From: an uncultured Eubacteriales bacterium
Lineage (GTDB): Bacteria > Bacillota > Clostridia > Tissierellales > Peptoniphilaceae
Direction: 5' to 3'
NCBI GenBank assembly: GCA_900539225.1
Contig: UQBO01000001.1
Span: 186,001 to 250,000, forward strand
DNA: 64,000 bases
The notes beneath the pieces were generated by a model that did no database searches, had not been told where the DNA came from, and worked only from the letters and a program-made list of their open reading frames with translations. Position 1 is the first letter of the stretch; every line of letters starts with the position of its first letter. The position numbers and the translations under genes are program-made. Below, piece by piece: positions 44,216-54,491 of this stretch.

Positions 44216-44236
44216 TTTTAGTAGAGTTTGTTTTTT
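44204..44236. terminator. Bidirectional terminator between convergent genes
   Basis: AAACTCTACTA at 44204-44214 and TAGTAGAGTTT at 44219-44229, loop of four bases, then GTTTTTT on the + strand and TTTATTTA on the minus strand. Serves the DUF6648-like gene and the FetAB-like operon. Confidence 0.82.
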
Positions 44237-44251
44237 ATATTGACTTTTCTA

Positions 44252-45022
44252 TTAGAATAGAATTTGCTCTCTATCGTTAAAGAAAGCTTTGTATGCAAGC
44301 GAAGTAAATATGCTTGTAGTGATACCGACAGTGCCGACTATGGCTATCATGATCGTTATTTGATATAGTATAGCAGACATCGGGTCTGTGCCAGATAGTA
44401 TTTGTCCAGTCATCATGCCAGGCAAAAGCACTATGCCCATGCCGAGCATTGAGTTAAGTGTCGGTAGTATGGCTGAGCTAAATGCTTTTCTCGATATTCT
44501 TAACACAGCATCCTTAGGTTTTGCACCAAGCATAAGTGCCGACTCAATCGTATCTCTTTGATCATTAAGAGAATTTTTATAAGAGTTAATCGCAAGACTC
44601 ATGCCTGTCATTGTATTACCGATAAGCATTCCTGAGATAGTTATGAAATACCTTGGGTCGTACCATGGTCTAACGCCTACAACGACTATGATGTAGTAGA
44701 ATATTGACACTAAACTTGATCCTATAAAGCATATTGCTATAAGCTCTTTAAGCTTGATAGATTTAACCTTGCTTCTTTTGTATACATTAAATATTGCAAA
44801 CGCTTCCATAATTATAAGTATCAAAATTGTTATCCATGGACTATCGCTCTTTAGAATGTATTTTAGTAAGTAGCCTGTTATAATTAATTGGATTGTCATT
44901 CTTAGTGAAGCGACTATGATTAGTCCTTGATTTGATAGACCCTTTATCTTTGAAATTACTAGCAGTACTATGATAAATACAAAAGATAGGGAGAGCTGTA
45001 ATATTGAAATTTCAGTTAACAT
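44252..45022 (-). CDS. fetB: FetB-like ABC transporter permease (UPF0014)
   Basis: Membrane component of a FetAB-type ABC exporter; in Escherichia coli FetAB is linked to iron homeostasis. The 256-residue protein has about seven hydrophobic segments and the family blocks QGLIIVASLRMTIQLIITGYLL, LIGNTMTGMSLAINSY and TLNSMLGMGIVLLPGMMTGQILSGTDP. ATG at 45022 (minus strand) follows AAGGAGG; an upstream in-frame start at 45046 would lie in fetA. It overlaps fetA by 0-2 bases, in the usual ATPase-permease order. Iron as substrate is inferred from the family. Confidence 0.87.
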   Translation of the reverse strand: MLTEISILQLSLSFVFIIVLLVISKIKGLSNQGLIIVASLRMTIQLIITGYLLKYILKSDSPWITILILIIMEAFAIFNVYKRSKVKSIKLKELIAICFIGSSLVSIFYYIIVVVGVRPWYDPRYFITISGMLIGNTMTGMSLAINSYKNSLNDQRDTIESALMLGAKPKDAVLRISRKAFSSAILPTLNSMLGMGIVLLPGMMTGQILSGTDPMSAILYQITIMIAIVGTVGITTSIFTSLAYKAFFNDREQILF

Positions 45023-45023
45023 A

Positions 45024-45656
45024 CTAGGCCTCCTTAATCGTCGCAATCTTATTCTTGATGCTAATCACTTGATCAGCAAGGGAGAATATTTTTTCTGAGT
45101 GCGATACAATAATTATCTTCTTATCTCTTTCTTTTAAGTACTTAATCACATTACTTATAAGCTTGTATTCGGTCTTTTCATCAAGTGAGGATGTTGGCTC
45201 GTCAAATAGATAGACTTCAGCATCCATTGCCAAGACCCTCGCTATCGATAGTCTAGTCTTTTCTCCGCCAGAGAAGTCCTTTGGATTATCATTAAGATCT
45301 TTATCAAGCAAAACTATATCAAGCAGTTCTTTTAGTTTCGCATCATCAAGAGCGTCTATACCACTGAATTTTCTAGCTATATTTAAATTGTATCTCACAT
45401 CGCCTTCGAAGATAGCGGGGAATTGAGACTGCATAATAACTTTTCTTCTTAATTCATGTGCTTTATATGTCTTAATATTGTCGCCTTTGTATAAAATATC
45501 GCCGCTATCAGGGCTTATAAGGTCATCAAGCATTTTTAAGAGAGTAGATTTACCGCTGCCACTCGGACCCATAATCATAGTTAGGCCATTATCATCAATA
45601 GACAGATGCTCTATGCTAAGAATATCTTTGAATTTTATATTTTTTAGTTCAAACAT
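45024..45656 (-). CDS. fetA: FetA-like ABC transporter ATPase
   Basis: ATPase partner of the UPF0014 permease. The 210-residue protein has Walker A GPSGSGKST near residues 30-38, the Q-loop QSQFPAIF, signature FSGGEKTRLSIARVL, Walker B VYLFDEPTSSLD and switch His in VSHSE. Short for an ABC ATPase, as FetA proteins are. Its start is only two bases from the stop of the ABC-F gene. Confidence 0.88.
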   Translation of the reverse strand: MFELKNIKFKDILSIEHLSIDDNGLTMIMGPSGSGKSTLLKMLDDLISPDSGDILYKGDNIKTYKAHELRRKVIMQSQFPAIFEGDVRYNLNIARKFSGIDALDDAKLKELLDIVLLDKDLNDNPKDFSGGEKTRLSIARVLAMDAEVYLFDEPTSSLDEKTEYKLISNVIKYLKERDKKIIIVSHSEKIFSLADQVISIKNKIATIKEA

Positions 45657-45657
45657 C

Positions 45658-47553
45658 TTAATCCTCCATATAAATCAGCTCTTCATATAAGGCATCAAGC
45701 TTTTCATCAATCTCAGTAAGTTTAAAGTTCAAATCGTTAACTCTGTCTATGTCATCGTATATATCTGGATTTGCAAGCTCATTATGAATCTTATCCTTAT
45801 GTTTTTCAAACTCTGAAATTTCTTTTTCAAGAGCATCTTTTGCCTGTTTCTCTTTTTTTAATCTTTCTTTTTCTTCTCTCTCACGCTTTTTATTAAGCTT
45901 TGCTTGAGTCTTTGTAATTTCTTCAGGCTCTTCTAAAAAAGCCTCTTCTTCACGCATACGCTTTTTCTTTTCAAGATAATAGTCGTAGTTACCTAAATAC
46001 TCGTGAATACCATCAGCTTTAAGCTCAAGTATTTTATTTACAACCTTATTTAGAAAATATCTATCGTGGCTAATTACAAGCAAAGTTCCTTCGTATGAAT
46101 TAAGAGCCTCTTCTAAAACTTCCTTTGACTCGATGTCCAAGTGATTTGTTGGTTCGTCAAGGACAAGGAAGTTTACATCAGAAAGCATTATCTTACATAG
46201 AGAAACTCTAGCTTTTTCTCCGCCAGATAATTCATCAATCATCTTATATATATCATCATCAATAAATAAGAACTTTGCAAGCGCTTTTCTTAACTCAAAG
46301 TAAGTAAGGCGAGGGAAGCTGTCCCAAATTTCTTCGGCGATTGATTTATTCACGTCAAGTTTTTCTAGCTCTTGATCGAAGTAGCCAACATTAACATTAG
46401 TCCCAAAGTGTATTTCACCAGAGTCATGACTTTCTTCACCAAGTATAATTTTAAATAGAGTTGACTTACCAATACCGTTAGCACCGATGATGCCTACGTG
46501 CTCGCGCTTATATATGTTAAAGTTTATATCATTTAATAGTTTAAAATCACCGAAAGATTTATTTATATTTTCAACAGCTAAGACATCGTTACCTGACTCG
46601 ACCTTCATCCTAAACTTAAAATTAATCTCGCTGTCATCATTAACATCACTTAAGAGCTCAATCTTAGCAAGCATCTTCTCACGAGACTTTGCCTTTATAA
46701 TGCTTTTTTCAGTAGCGTAAGACCTATATCTTCTGATAATCTCTTTTTGTCTTTCAATTTCTTTTTGCTGATTGATATAAGCCTTCTCTTGAATTGCTTC
46801 ATTTATCTTTCTTTGCTTGATATATTGCTCGTAGCCCATATTGTACTCATGAGTTGTGTGATCCTTTATAAGAATAACCTTGTTGCAAGTAGAATTTAAA
46901 AAATATCTATCGTGGCTGACCATGACAACAGTCTTATTAAATGAATTGATATATTCTTGAAGAAATTCCATTGAGTCAATATCAAGATGGTTAGTCGGTT
47001 CGTCCAAGAAAAGTATATCGGATTCTTGTATAAGTGCCTTGGCAAGCATTAGCTTAGATTTTTGTCCGCCGCTAAGAGAGTTAAAAGCCTGGCTAAACTG
47101 TTCTTCGCCAAAACCAAGACCAGTTAAAACCTTTTTTATCTCAGCGTCATATGTATATCCGCCTTTATTTTCGAAGTCTTCAAGTAAAAAGGCATATCTA
47201 TCCAAGTTCTCTTGACTAGGGTCCTTGGCAATGATATCTTCAAAATTTCTAAGCTCCTCTTCAAGATCAGTCAAGTGCTTCATGGACTTCTTCATCTCAT
47301 CATAAACACTTAAAGAGCTCCTAATCGTTGTATTTTGCTCAAGATAGGCGATTTTAGTATCTTTAGAAATAAATATATCGCCTTCATCATAATTAAGCAT
47401 GCCAGATAGAATGTTAAGTAAAGTTGACTTACCAGTACCATTCATACCAACTATGGCAACTTTTTCGCCTTCATTTATATTAATAGAAACGTTTTCAAAA
47501 ATTAACTTGTCTATAAAAACTTTTTTTATATTGTTACATGCTAGTACAGTCAT
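45658..47553 (-). CDS. ABC-F family ATPase (Uup/YfmR-like)
   Basis: Soluble protein with two ABC cassettes, no membrane part, acting on ribosomes. In 631 residues: cassette 1 with GMNGTGKST near 36-44 and SGGQKSKLMLAKAL, a linker rich in Lys/Arg/Glu (the P-site tRNA interaction motif), cassette 2 with GANGIGKST and SGGEKARVSLCKIML, both Walker B with DEPTNHLDI, and a C-terminal coiled coil of about 80 residues as in Uup and YfmR. Homologues rescue ribosomes stalled at difficult sequences, overlapping the role of EF-P, which is encoded in this window. An antibiotic-resistance role is less likely from its shape. Confidence 0.9.
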   Translation of the reverse strand: MTVLACNNIKKVFIDKLIFENVSININEGEKVAIVGMNGTGKSTLLNILSGMLNYDEGDIFISKDTKIAYLEQNTTIRSSLSVYDEMKKSMKHLTDLEEELRNFEDIIAKDPSQENLDRYAFLLEDFENKGGYTYDAEIKKVLTGLGFGEEQFSQAFNSLSGGQKSKLMLAKALIQESDILFLDEPTNHLDIDSMEFLQEYINSFNKTVVMVSHDRYFLNSTCNKVILIKDHTTHEYNMGYEQYIKQRKINEAIQEKAYINQQKEIERQKEIIRRYRSYATEKSIIKAKSREKMLAKIELLSDVNDDSEINFKFRMKVESGNDVLAVENINKSFGDFKLLNDINFNIYKREHVGIIGANGIGKSTLFKIILGEESHDSGEIHFGTNVNVGYFDQELEKLDVNKSIAEEIWDSFPRLTYFELRKALAKFLFIDDDIYKMIDELSGGEKARVSLCKIMLSDVNFLVLDEPTNHLDIESKEVLEEALNSYEGTLLVISHDRYFLNKVVNKILELKADGIHEYLGNYDYYLEKKKRMREEEAFLEEPEEITKTQAKLNKKREREEKERLKKEKQAKDALEKEISEFEKHKDKIHNELANPDIYDDIDRVNDLNFKLTEIDEKLDALYEELIYMED

Positions 47554-47570
47554 AAAAACACCTCGTTTAT

Positions 47571-47579
47571 ATTATAACA
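47571..47579 (-). promoter_or_regulatory. Extended -10 of the ABC-F/FetAB operon
   Basis: On the minus strand TGT-TATAAT at 47579-47571 lies 18-26 bases before the ATG at 47553, with GAGGTG in between. The -35 at 17 bp (TATTTT) is poor. Confidence 0.55.
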
Positions 47580-47621
47580 TATTTTATAAGATGAAAATAA
47601 GATAAAATTGCAGTTTTTATC

Positions 47622-47650
47622 TTGAATTTTAATAATTATTATTATATAAT
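47622..47650 (+). promoter_or_regulatory. Promoter of the lipoprotein gene
   Basis: TTGAAT at 47622-47627, 17-bp spacer, TATAAT at 47645-47650; AAGAGGTGA follows and ATG is at 47672. Divergent from the ABC-F promoter. Confidence 0.75.
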
Positions 47651-47671
47651 AGTTTACAAAGAGGTGATTTT

Positions 47672-48253
47672 ATGAAAAAGTTCATTATATTTTGTTTAAT
47701 TACTATGGCAATTTTTATCTTTTCGTGCAGTAAAAATAATAATTTAGAGATAAAAAGAATAGAAAATGATTCAAATATTTATATATTTGAAGATAATAAA
47801 GATGACAATGGAAATGTTTTGGATTTTGTTCACGAAACATATGAACTTGTAGGTTCTGAGCAAGATAACAGTATAGAAATAAAATTATTATACTATGATA
47901 ATTCTAAAGTTGAAGAGCTATTTAGTACAGGTAATATCAATATAAAAAAATCACAAAAACTTTTATTGGGACTTTCAGAGAAAAGATTTTCTGTTTACGT
48001 TTTGGATAAAGGGAAAGTTCTTACTAAGATGGATTATAGTAGATATGACAATTTATCTTTTAAAGATGTAAAATCATATGGTTGGATAGAAAGCTCAGTA
48101 CTTGATAAAGACAAAGAAACTACCTTGTTTTCTTTAATAACAAGTAACAGTGGAATAACTAGCCCTGACTTTAAAGAAGTAAATATATATGATTGGATAG
48201 AAAAGCATAAAGATTATTCTGGAATGTTTGTACAAGTGAAAAAATCTAAATAG
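47672..48253 (+). CDS. Putative lipoprotein of unknown function
   Basis: The 193-residue precursor has a basic-hydrophobic leader with a lipobox-like IFSC at residues 16-19, suggesting lipid attachment to Cys19; Phe at -2 makes the lipobox imperfect. After that the protein is Lys/Asp/Glu-rich with no family recognised; hydrophobic strands (SIEIKLLYYDNSK, FSVYVLDKGKV) suggest a beta domain. It has its own promoter and is followed by a small hairpin, so it is a single-gene unit. Function unknown. Confidence 0.72.
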   Translation: MKKFIIFCLITMAIFIFSCSKNNNLEIKRIENDSNIYIFEDNKDDNGNVLDFVHETYELVGSEQDNSIEIKLLYYDNSKVEELFSTGNINIKKSQKLLLGLSEKRFSVYVLDKGKVLTKMDYSRYDNLSFKDVKSYGWIESSVLDKDKETTLFSLITSNSGITSPDFKEVNIYDWIEKHKDYSGMFVQVKKSK

Positions 48254-48261
48254 TATTAAAA

Positions 48262-48279
48262 GGTAGTCTTCGGACTACT
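48262..48279 (+). terminator. Small UUCG hairpin after the lipoprotein gene
   Basis: GTAGTC-TTCG-GACTAC at 48263-48278 (extra G-T pair outside) with a stable UUCG loop, followed by TATTACTTT. The T-run is poor, so this is a weak terminator at best. Between 48280 and 48366 I see nothing else. Confidence 0.45.
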
Positions 48280-48366
48280 ATTACTTTAGGATTTAAAATA
48301 ATTAAATTTTATATTTTGTAATGAGAAGAAAGTTTTTAAAGAACTAGTTAAATGAATCTAAAATTA

Positions 48367-48394
48367 TTGCAAAAAGAATTCTATATGTTATACT
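48367..48394 (+). promoter_or_regulatory. Promoter of the rex operon, extended -10
   Basis: TTGCAA at 48367-48372, 16-bp spacer, TATACT at 48389-48394 preceded by TGT. A second TATAAT at 48394-48399 overlaps but gives a poor spacer. No Rex operator palindrome was found near it. Confidence 0.65.
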
Positions 48395-48426
48395 ATAATT
48401 GCTCAATTAATGAAAGGTGTGGAGAT

Positions 48427-49170
48427 ATGGCTCGTGATATTACAATAAACGCAATTAAAAGATTACCTATATACTATGTTATTTTTGAAGACCTATACGC
48501 AAGGGGTGTACATAGGGTTTCTTCAAGTGAGCTATCGTCTTACACTAAGTTTACTGCCTCTCAGATCAGGGCCGATCTAAACACTTTTGGCGCTGAGGGT
48601 AGACAAGGTTATGGATATAATGTTGAGACTATATATATGGACCTTAAAGGCGTTCTTGGTCTTGATTATAAAAAGAATTTAATTTTGACTGGCGTTGGGA
48701 ATATTGGTCAAGCAATAATACAATCGCGTGAGTTTGAATCGAGCGGATTTAAGTTTATTGGGCTATTTGATAGCAATCCCAATATGATAGGTCTTAGCTT
48801 TAATGGTATCAAAGTTAGAAACATTTCTGAGCTTGAAGATTTTGCCAAGAACAATACTATTGACATAGGTGTCATAGCTGTTACTAGTAATAGTGCGAGA
48901 GATGTTGCAAGGACTTATGAAAAGATTGGTATCAAGGCGATATGGAATTTTGCTCCGACTGTACTTGATGTAGGTAAGGACATTATAGTTGAGAATGTGC
49001 CACTATCAGAGAGCTTATTCACGCTAAACTATTTACTTAAATGTAAAAACGATGGTACTTTTACAAGTGATGATTATGTCAATAGAGCAAAAGACATTGT
49101 TTATGATAAGGAATTAGGAAGATATAGAGAGTCAAAAAAGAGGGGAAGACCCAGAAAGGAGAGTAAATAA
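48427..49170 (+). CDS. rex: Redox-sensing repressor Rex, with AT-hook-like tail
   Basis: NADH-sensing repressor of fermentation and redox genes; NADH releases it from DNA. The 247-residue protein has a winged helix at the N-terminus (AIKRLPIYYVIFEDLYARGVHRVSSSELSSYTKFTASQIRADLNTFG) and a Rossmann domain LILTGVGNIGQAI with the Rex C-terminal swap helix FAPTVLDVGKDIIVENVPLSESL. The last eleven residues read KKRGRPRKESK, an AT-hook-like basic motif, which Rex usually lacks. ATG 48427 follows GGAGAT; an upstream in-frame ATG at 48352 overlaps the promoter and was rejected. Overlaps the ABC gene by one base. Confidence 0.92.
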   Translation: MARDITINAIKRLPIYYVIFEDLYARGVHRVSSSELSSYTKFTASQIRADLNTFGAEGRQGYGYNVETIYMDLKGVLGLDYKKNLILTGVGNIGQAIIQSREFESSGFKFIGLFDSNPNMIGLSFNGIKVRNISELEDFAKNNTIDIGVIAVTSNSARDVARTYEKIGIKAIWNFAPTVLDVGKDIIVENVPLSESLFTLNYLLKCKNDGTFTSDDYVNRAKDIVYDKELGRYRESKKRGRPRKESK

Positions 49171-50075
49171 TGAAGTTAGAATTAATCGACATTAAAAAAT
49201 CCTTCGCTGGAAAAGAAGTTTTACACGGAATTAATTTAGAGGCTAGTTCTGGTAGTTCAACTGCTTTTTTGGGAAGGAATGGAGCTGGCAAAACGACTAC
49301 TATAAGGATACTTATGGACGTTTTTAAAGCTGACAGCGGCAAGATACTGATTGACGGCGCGCCAATCGACAGAAAAGAGATTAAGCTAGGATATTTGCCT
49401 GAAGAAAGAGGTATGTACGCTAAAACTGCAATACTAGATCAGCTAATTTACTTTGGTAGGATTAAAGGACTTGACAAAAAAGAAAGCCATGACAATGCTC
49501 TTGAGCTACTTGAAAAGGTTAAGCTAAGTGAATATAAGGCAAAAAATCTTGATACCTTATCAAAGGGTAATCAACAAAAGATACAAATTATACAAACCTT
49601 TATAAATAAACCGGACATCATTATTCTTGATGAGCCATTCTCTGGTCTTGACCCAGTTAACTCACAAATACTTATTGATCTAATCAAAGAAGCTGTTTCG
49701 AGCGGTACTTTATTAATATTCTCATCTCATCAAATGAGCCATGTAGAAAACTTCTGTGACAATATTGCTCTTATTAAAGATGGCAGCAATGTTTTGACTG
49801 GTAATCTTAAGGAAATTAAGAAAAATATGGGCGAGGGAAGATTAAGACTAAGTTTTTACAACGATGCTGTAAATTATTTACAAGATATTTTTGATATGGT
49901 TGGACAAGACAATGTTAAGATTAATGATAACGAAATAATTGTAAAAACATCTGATAAAGCTAGTGAACTTGCAAATTATGCGATAAACAAAGATAATTTT
50001 AGAGCTATAGCTAAATACGAACCAAGTCTTGAAGAGATATTTATAGAAGCGGTAGGTGATAACGATGCTAAATAA
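49170..50075 (+). CDS. NatA-like ABC exporter ATPase
   Basis: ABC ATPase of the NatA/YhaQ type (CcmA group), 301 residues. Walker A GRNGAGKTTTIRIL near residues 36-49, Q-loop LPEERGMYAK, a signature with LSKGNQQKIQIIQ, Walker B IIILDEPFSGLDP, His loop SSHQM, then a C-terminal accessory domain of about 80 residues. It pairs with the following permease gene, which it overlaps by 11 bases. Transport of Na+ or drugs is typical of relatives but cannot be set from sequence. Confidence 0.9.
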   Translation: MKLELIDIKKSFAGKEVLHGINLEASSGSSTAFLGRNGAGKTTTIRILMDVFKADSGKILIDGAPIDRKEIKLGYLPEERGMYAKTAILDQLIYFGRIKGLDKKESHDNALELLEKVKLSEYKAKNLDTLSKGNQQKIQIIQTFINKPDIIILDEPFSGLDPVNSQILIDLIKEAVSSGTLLIFSSHQMSHVENFCDNIALIKDGSNVLTGNLKEIKKNMGEGRLRLSFYNDAVNYLQDIFDMVGQDNVKINDNEIIVKTSDKASELANYAINKDNFRAIAKYEPSLEEIFIEAVGDNDAK

Positions 50076-51300
50076 GATAAAACTAATAAGTTCATTTGAG
50101 TTTAAACAGCTCATAAAAAATAAATCATATAAGATAACTACTGCTATATTTTTTGCTTTGGCTTTGCTAGCAGCTTTTGTACCAAGACTTACTCAAGGAA
50201 ATTTATTTAAATCTATCACTGACGAATTTAATAAGACTCAAAAGTTAGGAATTATTATAAAAGATGAGAGCGTTAATGAAAGCGAATTAAAATCATTTTT
50301 AAGTAATTATGAAGTTCATTTATATACTGATGAAGAAAAACTTAAAGAAGATATTTTATCTAAAGATATTGATAGAGCAGTAGTAATTAAAGCTGATTCA
50401 ATTCAAAAATTCGTTTTAAACTCTAAACTTACTGATATGGGCGATGGCTTAGATAGAAATTTAAATGAATATAGATACAAAAAACTTATTGAATCAGAAG
50501 GAATTGATTATACAAAGATCAAATCAATAGAATCTAATCAATATCAAATTAATGAAGTGGTTTTGGGTAAAGACTCAAAGCAAAATTACTTCATAATATA
50601 TTTCTTGCTTTTCTTATTGTATATGATTATATTAACATATGGCCAAATAACTGCAACATCAGTAGCTAAAGAAAAGAATGACAGGACTATGGAGCTGCTT
50701 ATAACATCAACTAAACCTAAATACTTGATACTAAGTAAAGTATTAGCGACTGTACTAAGTGCGGTTATTCAAGTATCATTCTTGTTTATTGGCTTTGCTG
50801 TAGGATACTTATTCAATAAAGAGTATTGGTCAGACATATTTAGCATCACAAGTGCACCTATACAATTAGTTGTAACATTCATTTTGTTTATGATAGCGGG
50901 ATTCTTCTTATACTTATTTATCTTTGCTACACTAGGAGCACTAGTTAATAAGATAGAAGAAGTAAGTCAATCAATATCATCAGCTACAATATTAATTGTA
51001 CTTGCATATTTTGGAGCTATATTTGCGTTAACATCTGGATCAGAATCAAGTTTTGTGGCGTTTTTATCATACTTCCCACTAACATCACCATTTGTAATGT
51101 TTATTAGGGCAGGCATGGTAAATATTTCTATCATAGAGATAGCCGCATCCTTTGCTATATTAGTAGCATCAGCATACTTCATATATAAACTTGCATGCGA
51201 TATATATAGACTAGGAACACTGCAATACGGAAACAGAATGACGCTTAAACAAGCATTTAAAGCATTAAGAGAGGACAAAAAGACAAAGAGTAATGAATAA
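50065..51300 (+). CDS. NatB-like ABC exporter permease
   Basis: ABC-2 type permease (411 residues). One membrane helix at the N-terminus (about 20-40), a large extracytoplasmic domain to about 170, then five more hydrophobic segments, including ITATSVAKEKNDRTMELLITSTKPKYLILSKVL (coupling helix region) as in NatB/YhaP. ATG 50065 was chosen over 50056 because AGGTGATAACG precedes it. It overlaps the glycosylase gene by eight bases. Confidence 0.88.
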   Translation: MLNKIKLISSFEFKQLIKNKSYKITTAIFFALALLAAFVPRLTQGNLFKSITDEFNKTQKLGIIIKDESVNESELKSFLSNYEVHLYTDEEKLKEDILSKDIDRAVVIKADSIQKFVLNSKLTDMGDGLDRNLNEYRYKKLIESEGIDYTKIKSIESNQYQINEVVLGKDSKQNYFIIYFLLFLLYMIILTYGQITATSVAKEKNDRTMELLITSTKPKYLILSKVLATVLSAVIQVSFLFIGFAVGYLFNKEYWSDIFSITSAPIQLVVTFILFMIAGFFLYLFIFATLGALVNKIEEVSQSISSATILIVLAYFGAIFALTSGSESSFVAFLSYFPLTSPFVMFIRAGMVNISIIEIAASFAILVASAYFIYKLACDIYRLGTLQYGNRMTLKQAFKALREDKKTKSNE

Positions 51301-52183
51301 GATAATATTAAAGGGACAGACTAGCTTTGTCCCTTCTCACATATTTGAGTGTGGTCAAGCATTCAGATGGAAAAAGCTAGATGAAGAGGCATATAGATTT
51401 ATATTTAGGAACGTGGTCTTGGAGGCGCGTGCCACAGATGATAGTATTGAAATAGTGGGCGATTGTTCAGATGAAAATGAAATCTTAAACTATTTTGACT
51501 TAAATACCGACTATGATGCAATTAAGAAGACGCTATCTGCTAATGATGAAGTTATTAGAAAAGCTATTGACTTTGGCGGCGGTATGAGGATACTTAAACA
51601 GGATCCATTCGAGACATATATTTCCTTTATTATAAGTGCCAATAATCAAATCAAGAACATTAAGAATACAATTAAGAAGCTCGCTCAAATGTACGGCAAG
51701 AAGCTAAATAATCCATTTGATGAAGAAGAGTACTATGCCTTTCCAAGTCCGGCTGCTCTGTCTAATGCTAAGCCTGAGGACATAAAGGAGTATGCAAGAG
51801 CTGGCTTTAGATCTGAAAGGATAGTTATAGCTTCAAAGATGGTTCAAGAGGGTATAATAAATTTTGAAGAGCTTAAAGAAAGAAGTATTGATGACATTAG
51901 AAAAACTTTATTAGAAGTGCCTGGTATAGGCGAGAAAGTCTTTCAATGCATATTACTCTTTGGACTAGGTAGAACTGATTCATTCCCAGTAGATGTTTGG
52001 GTTAAGAGAGTTATGGAAGAGCTTTACTACGGCGGAGAAGAGAGAAATAAGAAGCTTATACAAGAGGACGGCATGAGAAGATTTGGCGATTTATCGGGCT
52101 ATGCACAGCAATATCTTTTCTACTACATGAGAGAAAATTATAAAAAGATGAAAAAAGAAGAGGATAAGCAAGATAATAAATAA
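51293..52183 (+). CDS. 8-oxoguanine DNA glycosylase, OGG1 type
   Basis: Bifunctional base-excision enzyme of the HhH-GPD superfamily that removes 8-oxoguanine opposite cytosine. The 296-residue protein has the OGG N-terminal domain (FECGQAFRWKKLDEEAYRFIF), the helix-hairpin-helix LLEVPGIGEKVFQCILLFGLGRTDSFPVDVWVKRVM with the catalytic Lys after GIGE and Asp in PVDVW. Bacteria mostly use MutM (Fpg) for this lesion; the OGG1 type is common in clostridia and archaea. It is in the same run as the NatAB-like genes. Confidence 0.9.
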   Translation: MNKIILKGQTSFVPSHIFECGQAFRWKKLDEEAYRFIFRNVVLEARATDDSIEIVGDCSDENEILNYFDLNTDYDAIKKTLSANDEVIRKAIDFGGGMRILKQDPFETYISFIISANNQIKNIKNTIKKLAQMYGKKLNNPFDEEEYYAFPSPAALSNAKPEDIKEYARAGFRSERIVIASKMVQEGIINFEELKERSIDDIRKTLLEVPGIGEKVFQCILLFGLGRTDSFPVDVWVKRVMEELYYGGEERNKKLIQEDGMRRFGDLSGYAQQYLFYYMRENYKKMKKEEDKQDNK

Positions 52184-52250
52184 ATAATAATGATAAATAT
52201 GAATAAATGCGATTATATTATCTTGTATAATTGAGTTATATTTACTACAA

Positions 52251-52256
52251 TATAAT
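52251..52256 (+). promoter_or_regulatory. -10 box of the groESL promoter
   Basis: TATAAT at 52251-52256 lies just before the CIRCE operator. The -35 is ambiguous: TTGTAT at 52223-52228 pairs with another -10-like TACAAT at 52246-52251 by 17 bp, while TATAAT alone has no good -35. The start should fall inside CIRCE. Confidence 0.5.
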
Positions 52257-52258
52257 TG

Positions 52259-52285
52259 TTAGCACTCAATAGAGATGAGTGCTAA
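52259..52285 (+). promoter_or_regulatory. CIRCE operator, HrcA binding site
   Basis: TTAGCACTC at 52259-52267, nine bases, then GAGTGCTAA at 52277-52285: a perfect CIRCE. HrcA binds it and represses chaperone genes until heat or unfolded proteins occupy GroEL. hrcA itself is not in the window. Confidence 0.97.
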
Positions 52286-52324
52286 CAAGAAAAATATTAA
52301 CAATATTATAAGGAGGAATAGATT

Positions 52325-54246
<1,922 letters not shown>

Positions 54247-54266
54247 AATCAATTAAATAAAGTATA

Positions 54267-54302
54267 AAATAACTCATGGCTCAGGCTGTGAGTTATTTTT
54301 TT
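54267..54302 (+). terminator. Terminator after groEL
   Basis: AAATAACTCA at 54267-54276 pairs with TGAGTTATTT at 54289-54298, an inner GGC/GCC-type pairing, then T to 54302. Between 54303 and 54438 I see no gene and no clear element. Confidence 0.85.
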
Positions 54303-54438
54303 GCTTAAACTTACATTTAATGCTTATATCAAGATAGATAAATCAATCTTCATCATTGCTGCTTTATCACTGCTATTTAAATGCACCTAACAGCGCTGCT
54401 AATAATACTTTAAAACGTTACAAAATCTTAAAAATATA

Positions 54439-54467
54439 TTTACTTTAGCTCGGAGATATAGTATAAT
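54439..54467 (+). promoter_or_regulatory. Promoter of brnQ
   Basis: TTTACT at 54439-54444, 17-bp spacer, TATAAT at 54462-54467. Start near 54474 leaves only the ribosome binding site GGAGGG before the gene. Confidence 0.7.
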
Positions 54468-54491
54468 GTCTATGGTAATGGAGGGATGGAA

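Noticed and set aside
48352..48426. Longer N-terminus for Rex from ATG 48352
   Set aside because: The segment overlaps the rex promoter and would add residues absent from Rex proteins; ATG 48427 has the ribosome binding site.
54303..54438. Regulatory RNA or small gene between groEL and brnQ
   Set aside because: No open frame with a ribosome binding site and no clear stem structure was found.
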